A stretch of DNA of 50,555 nt. Source: Geosporobacter subterraneus DSM 17957 (GTDB taxonomy: Bacteria > Bacillota > Clostridia > Peptostreptococcales > Thermotaleaceae). Made by a program: the position numbers and the translations under genes. Positions 25,900 to 34,467 of the stretch are shown here, piece by piece. The notes under the pieces are model-generated. The model did no database searches. It saw nothing but the letters and a program-made list of their open reading frames with translations, and had not been told where the DNA came from. How positions within the stretch are numbered: the first letter of the stretch is position 1; each line of letters opens with the position of its first letter. The stretch spans positions 1 to 50,555 of the forward strand of contig NZ_FQZV01000032.1 of NCBI RefSeq assembly GCF_900142145.1, written 5' to 3'.

Positions 25900-26388
25900 A
25901 TGCTATTGAAGAAACAGTTTTTAGATTTGGAACAGGATATTCATGAAATCAAGCTTAGACAGATGGGTGGAGATGTAGAAGTGATCCAAGGAATCATGCA
26001 TTATGTCAGCTTCGACGTCGAGGGCACCCTTGTGAAATACGTTTATCACATTAACAAAAAAGGTAAATTTTTTCTGCAGCGTCGGGCACCCTATCCGCTG
26101 AATGTAGGCGCTTATGAATCCCAGGAAGACGTTATTGATATTATTCGCCATGACTTGGCACAAATGAGAAATGCAAAAAAGAGCAAAAAATTTAATAAGT
26201 TTATTGAAATCAATAAAAACCTCAATTGCCTGATGCGCAATTTTGAAGATCTATATTTATATTATAATGTTCCCCGCCAGCAGGCAGAAAAAATAGAAGA
26301 AACAATCGACCATCTAAAAAACCTGATTTATGAAACAAAAGATATCAGCGAGCGCGTATACTTTGAAAAAGATCCGGATACACTGTAG
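25900..26388 (+). CDS. Conserved hypothetical protein with C-terminal helices
   Basis: A 162-residue soluble protein. The first half is beta-rich (GIMHYVSFDVEGTLVKYVYH, FFLQRRAPYPLNVG) and the second half is basic and helical (RNAKKSKKFNKFIEINKNLN). No family is recognised. AAAGGGG is near the ATG, although a TTG two codons later is also possible. A hairpin terminator follows, so it is monocistronic. Confidence 0.65.
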   Translation: MLLKKQFLDLEQDIHEIKLRQMGGDVEVIQGIMHYVSFDVEGTLVKYVYHINKKGKFFLQRRAPYPLNVGAYESQEDVIDIIRHDLAQMRNAKKSKKFNKFIEINKNLNCLMRNFEDLYLYYNVPRQQAEKIEETIDHLKNLIYETKDISERVYFEKDPDTL

Positions 26389-26405
26389 CCGGATTTTCTT
26401 TTTAG
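26371..26405 (+). terminator. Terminator of the 162-residue gene
   Basis: ATCCGG / CCGGAT around 11 bases, then TTTCTTTTT. Confidence 0.7.
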
Positions 26406-26628
26406 ATTTCATCCTCCCGGAAAAAGACGCTGTGTTTTTTCGATAGCCTGTGCATAATGAAGAAATATCACGGCCTGCTATCCTACTGCACAATAGTTTC
26501 TTTAAATCACAATAAACGTAAATATCTCTATCAAAATTCAATTATTCTCCCTTTTTCACTTTGTATAAAAAGGAGTACAATAGATACATTGCTGCATCTT
26601 TTTTCTATATACTGAAGGAGGAATAACC

Positions 26629-27909
26629 TTGTCCGGCTCTTTTAATACCTTACTTGCTATCGGAATCTTTGTTGCTACCTATGGCATTATCATTTCTGAA
26701 AAAATTAATCGGACTACTATCGCTTTTTTTGGTGCGGTGCTTATGGTGCTGTTTCATATCATTGGACTGGATAAAGCTATAGAAACCATAGATTTTCATA
26801 CAATCGGTCTGCTTATCGGCATGATGATCATTGTAAATATTCTAAAACGAACAGGTATTTTTGAATACGTGGCAATAAAATCCGCCAAACTGACAAAAGG
26901 TGATCCATGGCGAATATTATTGATGCTTTCAGGTATTACCGCCATATCCTCCGCTTTGCTGGATAATGTTACTACGGTTTTGTTGATCGCACCGGTAACT
27001 TTGGTTATTACAGAGGCACTGGAAATCAATCCTATGCCCCTTATGATCGCACAAATTTTATCTGCCAATATTGGCGGAACGGCAACCCTTATCGGTGACC
27101 CGCCCAATATTATGATCGGCAGCGAAACAGGCCTGGGTTTCATGGATTTCATCATTAATTTAGCCCCACCGGTCCTTGTCATATTTGTTGTAACGATCTT
27201 TCTGTTAAAGTTCATCTTTAAGGCACAACTTCACGTAAAGGATGAACTTAAGGCAAAAATTATGGATTTTGATGAACACAGAGCATTAAAGGATAAGTCG
27301 CTAATGATAAAATCCCTTGCTGTTTTATCCATAACAATCCTAGGATTTGGCCTGCACCAGTTTATTCATATGGAAACGGCCACCGTTGCATTAGCCGGAG
27401 CTTCTTTACTGCTGCTGATCAGCAAAACAGATCCGGAGGAGATTTTCCATGAAATTGAATGGCTGACGATTTTCTTCTTTATATTCCTGTTTATCTTAGT
27501 AGGTGCCTTAGAAGAGATGGGTGTCATCGAGTCTATCGCAAAGGGTGTCATCAATATTACCCAAGGCAACCTGCTGTTTACAGGGCTGTTGATTCTATGG
27601 ATATCCGGAGTTGCCTCTGCCTTTCTAGACAATATCCCTTTTGTTGCAACCATGATTCCATTGATTCAAAGCATCGGTAAGCTTTCCAGTATTGATATCA
27701 CCCCACTGTGGTGGGCCCTGGCGCTAGGAGCATGTCTTGGCGGCAACGGTACCTTAGTGGGAGCATCAGCCAATGTGGTGGTCGCAGGCATACTGGAAAA
27801 ACACCGCCGTAAAATATCCTTTATGGAATACATGAAAATTGGTTTCCCATTGATGCTGATTTCTATTGGTATTGCTACAATCTATATGTATATATTCTAT
27901 TTAATGTAA
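26629..27909 (+). CDS. ArsB/NhaD-type (SLC13/ion transporter superfamily) permease
   Basis: A 426-residue inner-membrane transporter with about eleven helices. Signature stretches are TAISSALLDNVTTVLLIAPV and ANIGGTATLIGDPPNIMIGS in the first half. They recur as ISGVASAFLDNIPFVATMIP and CLGGNGTLVGASANVVVAGI in the second half, the internal duplication typical of the group. Substrates of relatives include arsenite, sodium/proton and citrate; no arsR or arsA is nearby, so the substrate is open. The start is TTG with GGAGG 7 bases upstream. It is convergent with a DeoR regulator. Confidence 0.88.
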   Translation: MSGSFNTLLAIGIFVATYGIIISEKINRTTIAFFGAVLMVLFHIIGLDKAIETIDFHTIGLLIGMMIIVNILKRTGIFEYVAIKSAKLTKGDPWRILLMLSGITAISSALLDNVTTVLLIAPVTLVITEALEINPMPLMIAQILSANIGGTATLIGDPPNIMIGSETGLGFMDFIINLAPPVLVIFVVTIFLLKFIFKAQLHVKDELKAKIMDFDEHRALKDKSLMIKSLAVLSITILGFGLHQFIHMETATVALAGASLLLLISKTDPEEIFHEIEWLTIFFFIFLFILVGALEEMGVIESIAKGVINITQGNLLFTGLLILWISGVASAFLDNIPFVATMIPLIQSIGKLSSIDITPLWWALALGACLGGNGTLVGASANVVVAGILEKHRRKISFMEYMKIGFPLMLISIGIATIYMYIFYLM

Positions 27910-27919
27910 ATCCTAAAGC

Positions 27920-27960
27920 AAAAAGCGGGGCGGCTATATAATTTCCACTTCCGCTTTTTC
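27920..27960. terminator. Possible bidirectional terminator
   Basis: AAAAAGCGG (27920-27928) and CCGCTTTTT (27951-27959) flank a 22-base loop; the right arm is inside the 3' end of the DeoR gene. Confidence 0.5.
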
Positions 27961-28695
27961 CAGTTCTTTCATAATCTTTTCATCAGGTTTATCCTCTAAG
28001 ACAATGGCATCAATATCAAATAGGCTTGCAAATTTGTAGACGCCGTCCATATAGAACTTTTTACTCTCCATCACCAAATAAGCTTTTTTTGCGGCGCTGA
28101 TGATTGCCTTCTTCGTGTTCCCATCCTCCGCATCAAAGGTTGTGACACTCTTGTCAAAAACGTTTATTCCTACGCTTCCAATAAAGGCTTTATCCACTTT
28201 ATACCTGGAAATGGTTTCGATTGCAGTAGACCCAATGAATCCGTCCAGTTCCTTATAGTACACTCCACCGGTACCAATCACCTTGATATGGTCGCTATTT
28301 GAGAAAGCATTGATTACATCAATCATATTGGTTATAACCGTCACCCGCTTGTTGCTGGCAGCCAGCTTTTCCGCTATGATGATATTGGTTGTGGAAATAT
28401 CTAAGAAAATCGTTTCGTTTGATGCGATCATAGAAAAAGCCTTATCTGCAATTCGTTTTTTTGCCTCAACATTCTGTGTCCTGCGATTGACTACATCGCT
28501 ATTAGGAGCCTGCTGTCGATTTAATACGGCACCCCCATAAGTTCTTTTTAGAAGACCGTTTTTTTCAAGGCTTCTTAAATCTTTACGAATACAATCCTCT
28601 GTTACATCAAACAGTTCACTTAACTCCTTTACTACCACCTTTCCCCGATCATTTAATAACTGAATAATTTTATCCTGCCGTTCCTCTGCAAACAA
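27934..28695 (-). CDS. DeoR/GlpR-family transcriptional regulator
   Basis: A 253-residue regulator starting LFAEERQDKIIQLLNDRGKV, with the DeoR HTH (VKELSELFDVTEDCIRKDLR, KRTYGGAV). Its C-terminal sensor domain has FLDISTTNIIIAEKL, VIGTGGVYYKELDGFIGSTA and KAFIGSVGI. The start is TTG, because GGGAG stands 8 bases before it and immediately abuts a GTG three codons upstream. It ends 110 bases before the HAD phosphatase gene lying upstream on the same strand is accounted for, so a sugar-phosphate link is possible. The ligand is unknown. Confidence 0.88.
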   Translation of the reverse strand: MFAEERQDKIIQLLNDRGKVVVKELSELFDVTEDCIRKDLRSLEKNGLLKRTYGGAVLNRQQAPNSDVVNRRTQNVEAKKRIADKAFSMIASNETIFLDISTTNIIIAEKLAASNKRVTVITNMIDVINAFSNSDHIKVIGTGGVYYKELDGFIGSTAIETISRYKVDKAFIGSVGINVFDKSVTTFDAEDGNTKKAIISAAKKAYLVMESKKFYMDGVYKFASLFDIDAIVLEDKPDEKIMKELEKAEVEII

Positions 28696-28785
28696 TTGAT
28701 TCACTCCCTATTGTTTTCACATTTGTGCAGCTGCCTAGAGAAAGCTAAATGGCCATAATATGGTTTTTCATATTCCATAGATTAT

Positions 28786-29676
28786 CTATAATATAAACTT
28801 TTCGATTACATGGGCTACACCATGCTCTTGATTGGATAAGGTTACATAGTCTGCAATCTGCTTAATATCCTCAACCGCATTACCCATAGCAACACCCAGT
28901 CCCGCATATTCAATCATCTGCCGGTCATTGCCCGAATCTCCTATACAGATGATCTCTTCTTTTTTTATGCCGTATAATTCAGCCAAACGCTTCACTCCGT
29001 TACCTTTATGGGACGTTTTATTCAGTATTTCGATATGATAGGGAGTGGTTTTTAGTAGAGTATACTTTTCCAGCAAATCCTGAGACAGCCTTGTAATGTC
29101 TTTGAACAATTCCTTATTGAATTTATCGTTTGTTCTGCTAAAGATATCAGGGTTCTCTAGGGGAATATCCGGATATATAGATGTTATTTCATCCTTAACA
29201 GAAAGATCCTCATTTATAAGGGTGATTTTAATAATTTTTATATCTTTGTTTAGATGGTTAAAATCAACGATTTCCATAGGAAGCTTATTGGCAAAAGCGT
29301 CAATATGGGTAGTAAAATTATTGGATTTTGTATAAATCTTATCCTGCGTATAGAAATTGTAATGAATTTGATAAGGATCAAATATTTGCAGGATTCCACG
29401 AAGCTCCTCATAGCTTAAATATTTTTCTTCCACTGTTTTTGTATTGATATTATTCACGACATAGGCACCACTGCATGTAACGGAGTATTCGTCTTCCTCC
29501 TTTAAGTTTAGCTGCTCAAGGTAGTCATCTATCCCGGGCAAGGCTCTTCCTGTTGAGAGAACTACCTTGATTCCCTTCTCTCTCGCTTTTTCTATAGCCC
29601 GTGCATTTTCTTTCGAAATCCTTTGCTGGTGATCCAATAATGTACCATCCATATCCAATGCGATCATTCTAAACAT
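28786..29676 (-). CDS. Cof-type HAD-IIB phosphatase
   Basis: A 296-residue cytosolic sugar or nucleotide phosphatase. Motif I MIALDMDGTLLDHQ holds the nucleophile Asp and motif II VVLSTGRALPG follows. The C2 cap spans about residues 85-195. Motifs III/IV are KGNGVKRLAELYGIKKEEII and CIGDSGNDRQMIEYAGLGVA. GAGGAGG lies upstream of the ATG. It precedes the DeoR gene on the same strand by 90 bases and could share its transcript. The exact substrate is not predictable. Confidence 0.92.
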   Translation of the reverse strand: MFRMIALDMDGTLLDHQQRISKENARAIEKAREKGIKVVLSTGRALPGIDDYLEQLNLKEEDEYSVTCSGAYVVNNINTKTVEEKYLSYEELRGILQIFDPYQIHYNFYTQDKIYTKSNNFTTHIDAFANKLPMEIVDFNHLNKDIKIIKITLINEDLSVKDEITSIYPDIPLENPDIFSRTNDKFNKELFKDITRLSQDLLEKYTLLKTTPYHIEILNKTSHKGNGVKRLAELYGIKKEEIICIGDSGNDRQMIEYAGLGVAMGNAVEDIKQIADYVTLSNQEHGVAHVIEKFIL

Positions 29677-29846
29677 GTGGATCCTCCTCTATTGATCTGC
29701 CATAAAACCTGCTTAGTAAAATTTTTCATATCCTGTGCTTTTATAAAAGAATCAATTTCATTATACATCAATATAGAATAATACACAACAATACAAAAAC
29801 ATAAAATTCGCTTATCTATTTTAACCAGATTTCAGCCCAAATAGAC

Positions 29847-29879
29847 GAAAAAAACCTGACCTTATAATACAAGATCAGG
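29847..29879 (-). terminator. Minus-strand terminator in the 29.7-30.1 kb gap
   Basis: CCTGATCTT / AAGGTCAGG (one GU pair) with a 7-base loop and then TTTTTTT on the minus strand. It would end transcripts from the oxidoreductase at 30064-31092. Between 29677 and 30063 I see this terminator and the repeat below, no gene. Confidence 0.75.
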
Positions 29880-29933
29880 CAAATATTTATAAAAATTATT
29901 TAAGTCTTACTTCTTGAATATTCCGCAGATGTG

Positions 29934-30053
29934 TGACTGAGAAATTTAATATTCAGCGGAACGGCACAGAGGCCTTTCCCTACGTAAACCTAAAATAGGG
30001 ATGTAGGGATCGACGCCCTCGTCGATACGAGTATAAATTAGGATTCTCAGTCA
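29934..30053. repeat. 120-bp dispersed repeat with terminal inverted repeats
   Basis: The unit is bounded by TGACTGAGAA (29934-29943) and its exact inverse TTCTCAGTCA (30044-30053). It contains TGTAGGGATCGACGCCCTCG. A diverged inverted copy lies at 24678-24790. It has no coding capacity and looks like a MITE-type element. Confidence 0.75.
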
Positions 30054-30063
30054 AATATCTATA

Positions 30064-31092
30064 TTATAAATTATCTATAATCCGCTGACATTTTAATGCA
30101 TCCTCAAAGTCTGCAGCAATTTTGGGGGTATTGATGCCTGCAACGCGATTAGCAAAGTGGATCAATGATGCAGTGTGGCAATTTTGGAAATAACCCAGGG
30201 AACCTCTCTCACCAACATAGTACTGCATTATTTCATCCCCTTCCGCAGCTTTTATCATCAGAGTCCTATCCTGATCAAATAAGTACATTTCCAGTTCGTA
30301 GGGCTTGATGAAGTTGATTTTCACACTTCCCTTTGTTCCGTAGATTTCAAAGCTTTCTGTCTGATCTCTTTCCGCAAAAACTCTTGAGACCTCCAAATGG
30401 CCTATGATGCCATTTTCTAGAAATAATACACTATCTGTAATTTCGTCTACCTGACTCCTATCTTTGAAATAAATCCGTTCATTATGGACAGCTTTTTGAA
30501 TATCTCCAAGGGTAAATTGAACCAGATCAATTAAATGAACCCCTAAATCCAGTAAGGCACCCTTTCCTGCATTGGCCAGGGTCCTCCATGTGCCTTTTTT
30601 CTTTTCACTGAGATAGCTCTTGTGATAGATTCGGATTTTAAAATCAATAATATCTCCGATGGTCTTCTTTTCTAGCTCTCTTTTCAGCAAATGAACCGCC
30701 GGCATAAACCGATACATCAATGCAACGGCATTTAATATACCCTTCTCTTGAACAAGCTTTGTCATTTTTAAAGCATCCTGATAATTAGCCGCCAAAGGCT
30801 TTTCGCAATAGATCGGCTTTCCATAAGATACGGCCTTGGCGACAATCTCCAAGTGGGTATCGTTAGGGGTACAAATATCTATAAAATCTACTGCCGGATC
30901 TTTTAGTACATCCTCTATTTCAGTCACATTTTGTACTCCAGGTAAAGGAATATTCGTCGGTCTTCTTGTAACAATATGGGTTAAATTCAATTGGTAGGGC
31001 AAGGCATATCTAAGGTTGGCATCAAAGGCCCCTAATGCGTGGGTTTTAGCGATTCCACCAAATCCGATGATTGCAAAATTAATTTTTCGCAT
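30064..31092 (-). CDS. Gfo/Idh/MocA-family oxidoreductase
   Basis: A 342-residue NAD(P)-dependent sugar or inositol-type dehydrogenase. The Rossmann motif NFAIIGFGGIAKTHALGAF opens the protein, and the family stretch YCEKPLAANYQDALKM follows near residue 95. A C-terminal alpha/beta domain contains KGALLDLGVHLIDLVQFTLG, with the conserved Asp/His of the active site. GAAGGAGGG precedes the ATG at 31092. It stands alone between repeats and gene remnants. Substrate unknown. Confidence 0.9.
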   Translation of the reverse strand: MRKINFAIIGFGGIAKTHALGAFDANLRYALPYQLNLTHIVTRRPTNIPLPGVQNVTEIEDVLKDPAVDFIDICTPNDTHLEIVAKAVSYGKPIYCEKPLAANYQDALKMTKLVQEKGILNAVALMYRFMPAVHLLKRELEKKTIGDIIDFKIRIYHKSYLSEKKKGTWRTLANAGKGALLDLGVHLIDLVQFTLGDIQKAVHNERIYFKDRSQVDEITDSVLFLENGIIGHLEVSRVFAERDQTESFEIYGTKGSVKINFIKPYELEMYLFDQDRTLMIKAAEGDEIMQYYVGERGSLGYFQNCHTASLIHFANRVAGINTPKIAADFEDALKCQRIIDNL

Positions 31093-31373
31093 ACTGATCC
31101 CTCCTTCTTCTATCATACCGTTTTTCAGATAAAAAGAACATCTTTAAATACCTACTCCTAGACTATTTCTTACTGCAGATAAATGCTTCAATTTTTTCTG
31201 CCCTCTTATCTACGCTCTTTACTAAATCACTTAATGATTATTTTCAAAATAATCACATATATCTTATTTAACTTTTTATATTTACATTATATAATAAGAT
31301 AAATCAATAATTAATAATATTAAATAATGATAAATAATAATCCTACTGCTATTAAGATAATAAGGAAAGGGAA

Positions 31374-31478
31374 ATGACAATGGAAGTGAAAGGTTTTACT
31401 CTAGAGGGTGCTGTAAAAATGCTGCAGGCTGGGGCAAATAGATTAGGTACCAGTAGTGCAGTCGATATCATTACCTAA
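31374..31478 (+). pseudogene. Remnant of deoxyribose-phosphate aldolase (deoC) C-terminus
   Basis: The 34-residue frame includes FTLEGAVKMLQAGANRLGTS and then SAVDIIT and stop. This is the C-terminal end of DeoC, where relatives read GGIRTLEDALKMIEAGA and RIGTSSGV (from memory). A few residues before FTLE appear deleted, and everything upstream is missing. The 280 bases before it are AT-rich with no gene visible. Confidence 0.8.
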
Positions 31479-31517
31479 TATCCTGTAGGGGAAAACACAA
31501 TAGAAAAACAGCTTAAA

Positions 31518-32441
31518 TCACTCAATCGAAAGGGTTATAAAATCTGCAATTCTTTTACTCTTTTCATGATCCTCCAAGTGAAGTGCTTCTATTTCCTCTT
31601 CTGTAAGGGCAAATATCCCTTCTCCTTTTCTCAATCCTGGAAGTAGTTTTAAATGCTTGTCTATCACATTCTCCTGCAGTATATCTATACCATTACCGAT
31701 TTCACGGGAATTTAACGTGAAATTTTTTTGAGCCTCCATTTTATTCAAAACAGAATCCTCACGCTCTAAGAGCTGATATGTCCATATCTATCAAATAAAT
31801 CCCCCTGACGCTTGAATGCATGCACCACATCCTTTCTCCATCCATGCATAATGCTTCTAAGCTTTTCCCTGTCTGTATTGTCAGATTTCTTGACAACGCT
31901 GCGATAGGCGGCAGCCTCTTCATCCTTTCCCTTTTGTAAAAAGGTAATCATATTGTGCTGCCCCTTCGCAGAAGCAAAAACCTTTACTTCGTTGAAATCG
32001 ATCATTCTATGAATTGTGCATTTCTCTCGAATGTCCCGTCTAAGCTTATTGCCACTATCAACCGTAGTAAAATAATGGGTCCTTATGAGGGCAATGATCC
32101 CCTTCCATCTTGCGATTTCTATACCTAAGTGAAAAAAGTAGTAAAACAAATCCATTTTCACAGAATAAAATCGACTGCCAAATTCAGTACCGGCAATTTT
32201 CCTGAACAAAGCCTTATTTCCACTTTCTCCTATATAGGATGGATTCCCGATGACGATATCAAAGCTTTTTTTTCTGCAAATACTTTAGAAAAGCGGTTTT
32301 ATAGAAACCAAAGCTATCCCCAAGACTATCCCCCACCAGAATATTCTCACGCAAACAGGCCCATAAATCCTTATCATATCTTTCATCCTCCATTGTCTGA
32401 TCAGAAATAAAGGACAACCATAAACCAATTAAAGAAAGCAT
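31518..32441 (-). pseudogene. Type II restriction-modification methylase (Eco57I/TaqI-like), frameshifted remnant
   Basis: Three minus-strand pieces in different frames belong to one N6-adenine methylase/restriction gene. Piece 1 (32259-32441) ends LKYLQKKKL. Skipping a base in an eight-base run at 32266-32273 restores KKSFDIVIGNPSYIGESGNK, with the catalytic NPSY (NPPY-type) motif IV. Piece 2 (to 31766) continues KMDLFYYFFHLGIEIARWKG and NMITFLQKGKD. A second shift near 31770-31800 leads into piece 3 with NGIDILQENVIDKH and GEGIFALTEEE of the specificity region. Motif I and the C-terminus are missing. It cannot encode an active enzyme. Confidence 0.85.
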
Positions 32442-32473
32442 AAGTTTATTAAGATGATAAACTTATGCTTTTC
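32437..32473 (-). terminator. Terminator downstream of tRNA-Gly
   Basis: AGCATAAGTTT / AAACTTATGCT (11 bp perfect) with T-rich tails on both sides; on the minus strand it follows the tRNA by 27 bases and abuts the methylase remnant. Confidence 0.7.
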
Positions 32474-32499
32474 CACATTTTTGCTTACTTAAAGTTTTT

Positions 32500-32572
32500 G
32501 GAGCGGGCAACGGGAATCGAACCCGCACAACCGGCTTGGGAAGCCGGGACTCTGCCATTAAGCTATGCCCGC
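32500..32572 (-). tRNA. tRNA-Gly (anticodon CCC)
   Basis: The minus strand folds as a cloverleaf. The acceptor is GCGGGC / GCCCGC and the D-arm TAGCTTAATGGCAGA. The anticodon stem CCGGC / GCCGG closes the loop TTCCCAA (anticodon CCC, reads GGG). The T-arm is CGGGTTCGAATCCCG, the discriminator is T and CCA is encoded. A perfect promoter lies upstream. Confidence 0.96.
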
Positions 32573-32589
32573 GAGACTATATTGATTTT

Positions 32590-32618
32590 ATTATAAATCC
32601 ATTTCCTTTAACTGTCAA
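32590..32618 (-). promoter_or_regulatory. Promoter of tRNA-Gly
   Basis: Minus-strand -35 TTGACA (32613-32618) and -10 TATAAT (32590-32595), 17-base spacing. Confidence 0.9.
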
Positions 32619-32837
32619 TCATGGCAATTTTTCTTTCTTATATTTTTCTCCAAAGTTTATTGCGCTTATACATTTTATCTCCGCTACATCTATAATAGAT
32701 CAAGGTTGAAACCTTAGAGTACATAAAAGATAGTTGCATATACCTCATGATTATATTTCATGTATTCTTGTATGTTTCTCATAAAGATTGGAATAATAAT
32801 TAAGGAAACATATTACATTAAAAAAGGAGTTGAAATA

Positions 32838-33035
32838 ATGGATCGATTGGCGCTTTTGTTAGTGATCATTGGAGCGCTGAACTGGGGATTAATCGGGTTG
32901 TTCCGATTTGATCTTGTTGCAGCATTGTTCGGCGGGCAGGGAGCACTTTTAAGCAGAATAGTCTATTCTCTGGTCGGTCTTGCTGGGGCATATGCCATCA
33001 GCTTCTTATTTAGAGAGAGGGAAAAGGTACGATAA
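32838..33035 (+). CDS. DUF378 family small membrane protein
   Basis: A 65-residue protein with two hydrophobic helices, MDRLALLLVIIGALNWGLIG and a second one near residues 40-58 (VYSLVGLAGAYAISFLF). The ALNWGLIG motif and length identify DUF378, a widespread family of unknown function. AAGGAG is 8 bases before the ATG at 32838, so the longer frame upstream is not used. It is convergent with encapsulin across a shared hairpin. Confidence 0.9.
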   Translation: MDRLALLLVIIGALNWGLIGLFRFDLVAALFGGQGALLSRIVYSLVGLAGAYAISFLFREREKVR

Positions 33036-33070
33036 TAAAAAATCAGAGGGACTTCAAAAAAAGTCCCTCT
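33034..33070. terminator. Terminator between DUF378 and encapsulin genes
   Basis: AGAGGGACTT / AAGTCCCTCT with a six-base loop; on the minus strand it is followed by GATTTTTTATT, so it chiefly ends the encapsulin operon. Confidence 0.85.
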
Positions 33071-33076
33071 AACTCA

Positions 33077-33913
33077 TTATTCAAATGTAACGATAGCCTC
33101 AGGTCTTTTCACCCGCAGCAGCAATGTCTCCAATATTCTTAAGCTATGGTTTAACTGCTCAGGTCCAACATATGCAGTTACAAGGTCCTGGCCTATGACG
33201 ATATCCATATTCTGAGATCCCCGGGCAACCAGCACTGCTTTATTATTGCCCAGTACTGGGGTTTGATAAATCTTTCCGCCTACCAACTCTTTTACCCTCT
33301 CAATTTCCATCATACCGGTTCCCGGTTGAATACGATGCATTTTTAGATATAAATCCGGGCTTACCACCAGTACATAAGGACCATAGAAGCCTTTTCTTAC
33401 CAATGCTTCCATACCTGCGGCCACATCACTTAAAGGATTCTCACCCTCAGCCCAATTGCCCATCTTGATAATCTGTCTGCCGTTGACAGTAGTTAAACCT
33501 TCGTATCCGTATGTCGGATTGCCATTAAAAACAACATCATCTTCTTTATTGCATATAGCGGTAGCTGCAATGGCCACTGGAGACAGATCTAACGGCAGGC
33601 CCATCTGTCTGCTCTTCTCTACATCTCTCCATGCCAAGGATAAGTCCTTATAAATCATTGGAATTGTAACATATCTTCTATTTCTCACTTTAATAGGGGT
33701 ATCTTCTTCTTCTCCGCTAAAGTCTATCTTGCTTTCCATATCTACATCGAAGGCATCCACATTCATACTATCAATCCCTGCACCTAAGGGGCCAAGAATA
33801 TGAATAAATCTTCTTGCAACCAATTGATCTCTGGCTACTCTTACCACCATTTCATCTATGCTGTTCCAAAGCTCTCCACTAAAGGGAGCATCCTCTCTTA
33901 ACAAATAATCCAC
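33077..33913 (-). CDS. Encapsulin nanocompartment shell protein (family 1)
   Basis: A 278-residue HK97-fold shell protein that self-assembles into an icosahedral protein compartment in the cytosol. The opening MDYLLREDAPFSGELWNSID, the RRFIHILGPLGAGIDSM region and LVTAYVGPEQLNHSLRILET near the end are characteristic of linocin/encapsulin. So is the E-loop region with NRRYVTIPMIYKDLSLAWRD. It is the second gene of a two-gene operon. The upstream gene, 14 bases away, encodes the ferritin-like cargo. Together they make an iron-storage or oxidative-stress compartment. Confidence 0.95.
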   Translation of the reverse strand: MDYLLREDAPFSGELWNSIDEMVVRVARDQLVARRFIHILGPLGAGIDSMNVDAFDVDMESKIDFSGEEEDTPIKVRNRRYVTIPMIYKDLSLAWRDVEKSRQMGLPLDLSPVAIAATAICNKEDDVVFNGNPTYGYEGLTTVNGRQIIKMGNWAEGENPLSDVAAGMEALVRKGFYGPYVLVVSPDLYLKMHRIQPGTGMMEIERVKELVGGKIYQTPVLGNNKAVLVARGSQNMDIVIGQDLVTAYVGPEQLNHSLRILETLLLRVKRPEAIVTFE

Positions 33914-33927
33914 AAGCTTACCCTCCT

Positions 33928-34293
33928 CTACTCCTCTAATAAACTGCCTACAGTATGTACAACATTGGCTTTATACTCTATTTTCTTTTCCTCAATCCCA
34001 AGCTCTGCAAGCATTTCTCTTACTTCTTCCTGTCCCTCTTCAAATAGGTCCCCTTCCTTGGGATCCAATATGCGCAGTAGGGCCATCAATTCTCCTATGT
34101 GGGCCTTCTCCTCATCCCGGATATCCGCAAGAACTTTCTTAGCGATGGGATCATCCGTTGCCTGAACATGAGCATCATAAATATAGATAGCTTCTAATTC
34201 TCCGGCAATATCTAACCGGATCGCCTGCACTAACTCCTCCTTGGATATTTTTCTGTTAACGTTGGCTGCAAATGGATTTGCAAAACTAGGCAT
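33928..34293 (-). CDS. Encapsulated ferritin-like cargo protein
   Basis: A 121-residue protein of the EncFtn type, which oxidises and deposits iron inside encapsulin shells. Helix 1 has DIAGELEAIYIYDAH and helix 2 has DIRDEEKAHIGELM. Glu32, Glu62 and His65 occupy the metal-site positions known for the Rhodospirillum rubrum protein. The tail ends HTVGSLLEE, close to the usual encapsulation peptide with TVGSL. GGGAGG precedes the ATG by 8 bases. It is the first gene of the operon, divergent from an XRE regulator. Confidence 0.95.
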   Translation of the reverse strand: MPSFANPFAANVNRKISKEELVQAIRLDIAGELEAIYIYDAHVQATDDPIAKKVLADIRDEEKAHIGELMALLRILDPKEGDLFEEGQEEVREMLAELGIEEKKIEYKANVVHTVGSLLEE

Positions 34294-34328
34294 AATAAAA
34301 ACCTCCCTATTACAAATTTTACTTTTAC

Positions 34329-34334
34329 ATTATA
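34329..34334 (-). promoter_or_regulatory. Probable -10 of the encapsulin operon
   Basis: TATAAT on the minus strand, 35 bases before the cargo start codon. The -35 position (34352-34357) reads AGAATA, far from consensus, which suggests an activated or regulated promoter. Confidence 0.5.
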
Positions 34335-34342
34335 CCCACCGA

Positions 34343-34383
34343 AAAAACAGATATTCTTTTTTCTTTGAAAAATATCTGTTTTT
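34343..34383. promoter_or_regulatory. 13-bp inverted repeat in the divergent encapsulin/XRE region
   Basis: AAAAACAGATATT (34343-34355) and AATATCTGTTTTT (34371-34383) are exact inverse copies 15 bases apart. The left arm covers the -35/spacer of the encapsulin promoter. The right arm ends 12 bases before the XRE gene -35. It can also form a hairpin with a T run, so terminator versus operator is undecided. Confidence 0.6.
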
Positions 34384-34394
34384 CTTATTATCAC

Positions 34395-34424
34395 TTGACG
34401 ATGCGTACACTTTTTGTGTAAAAT
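34395..34424 (+). promoter_or_regulatory. Promoter of the XRE regulator gene
   Basis: -35 TTGACG (34395-34400) and -10 TAAAAT (34419-34424), 18-base spacing. Confidence 0.7.
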
Positions 34425-34467
34425 TTCACTATATCCTGTATTGAAGATATTCTCAGGAGGAACTTTG

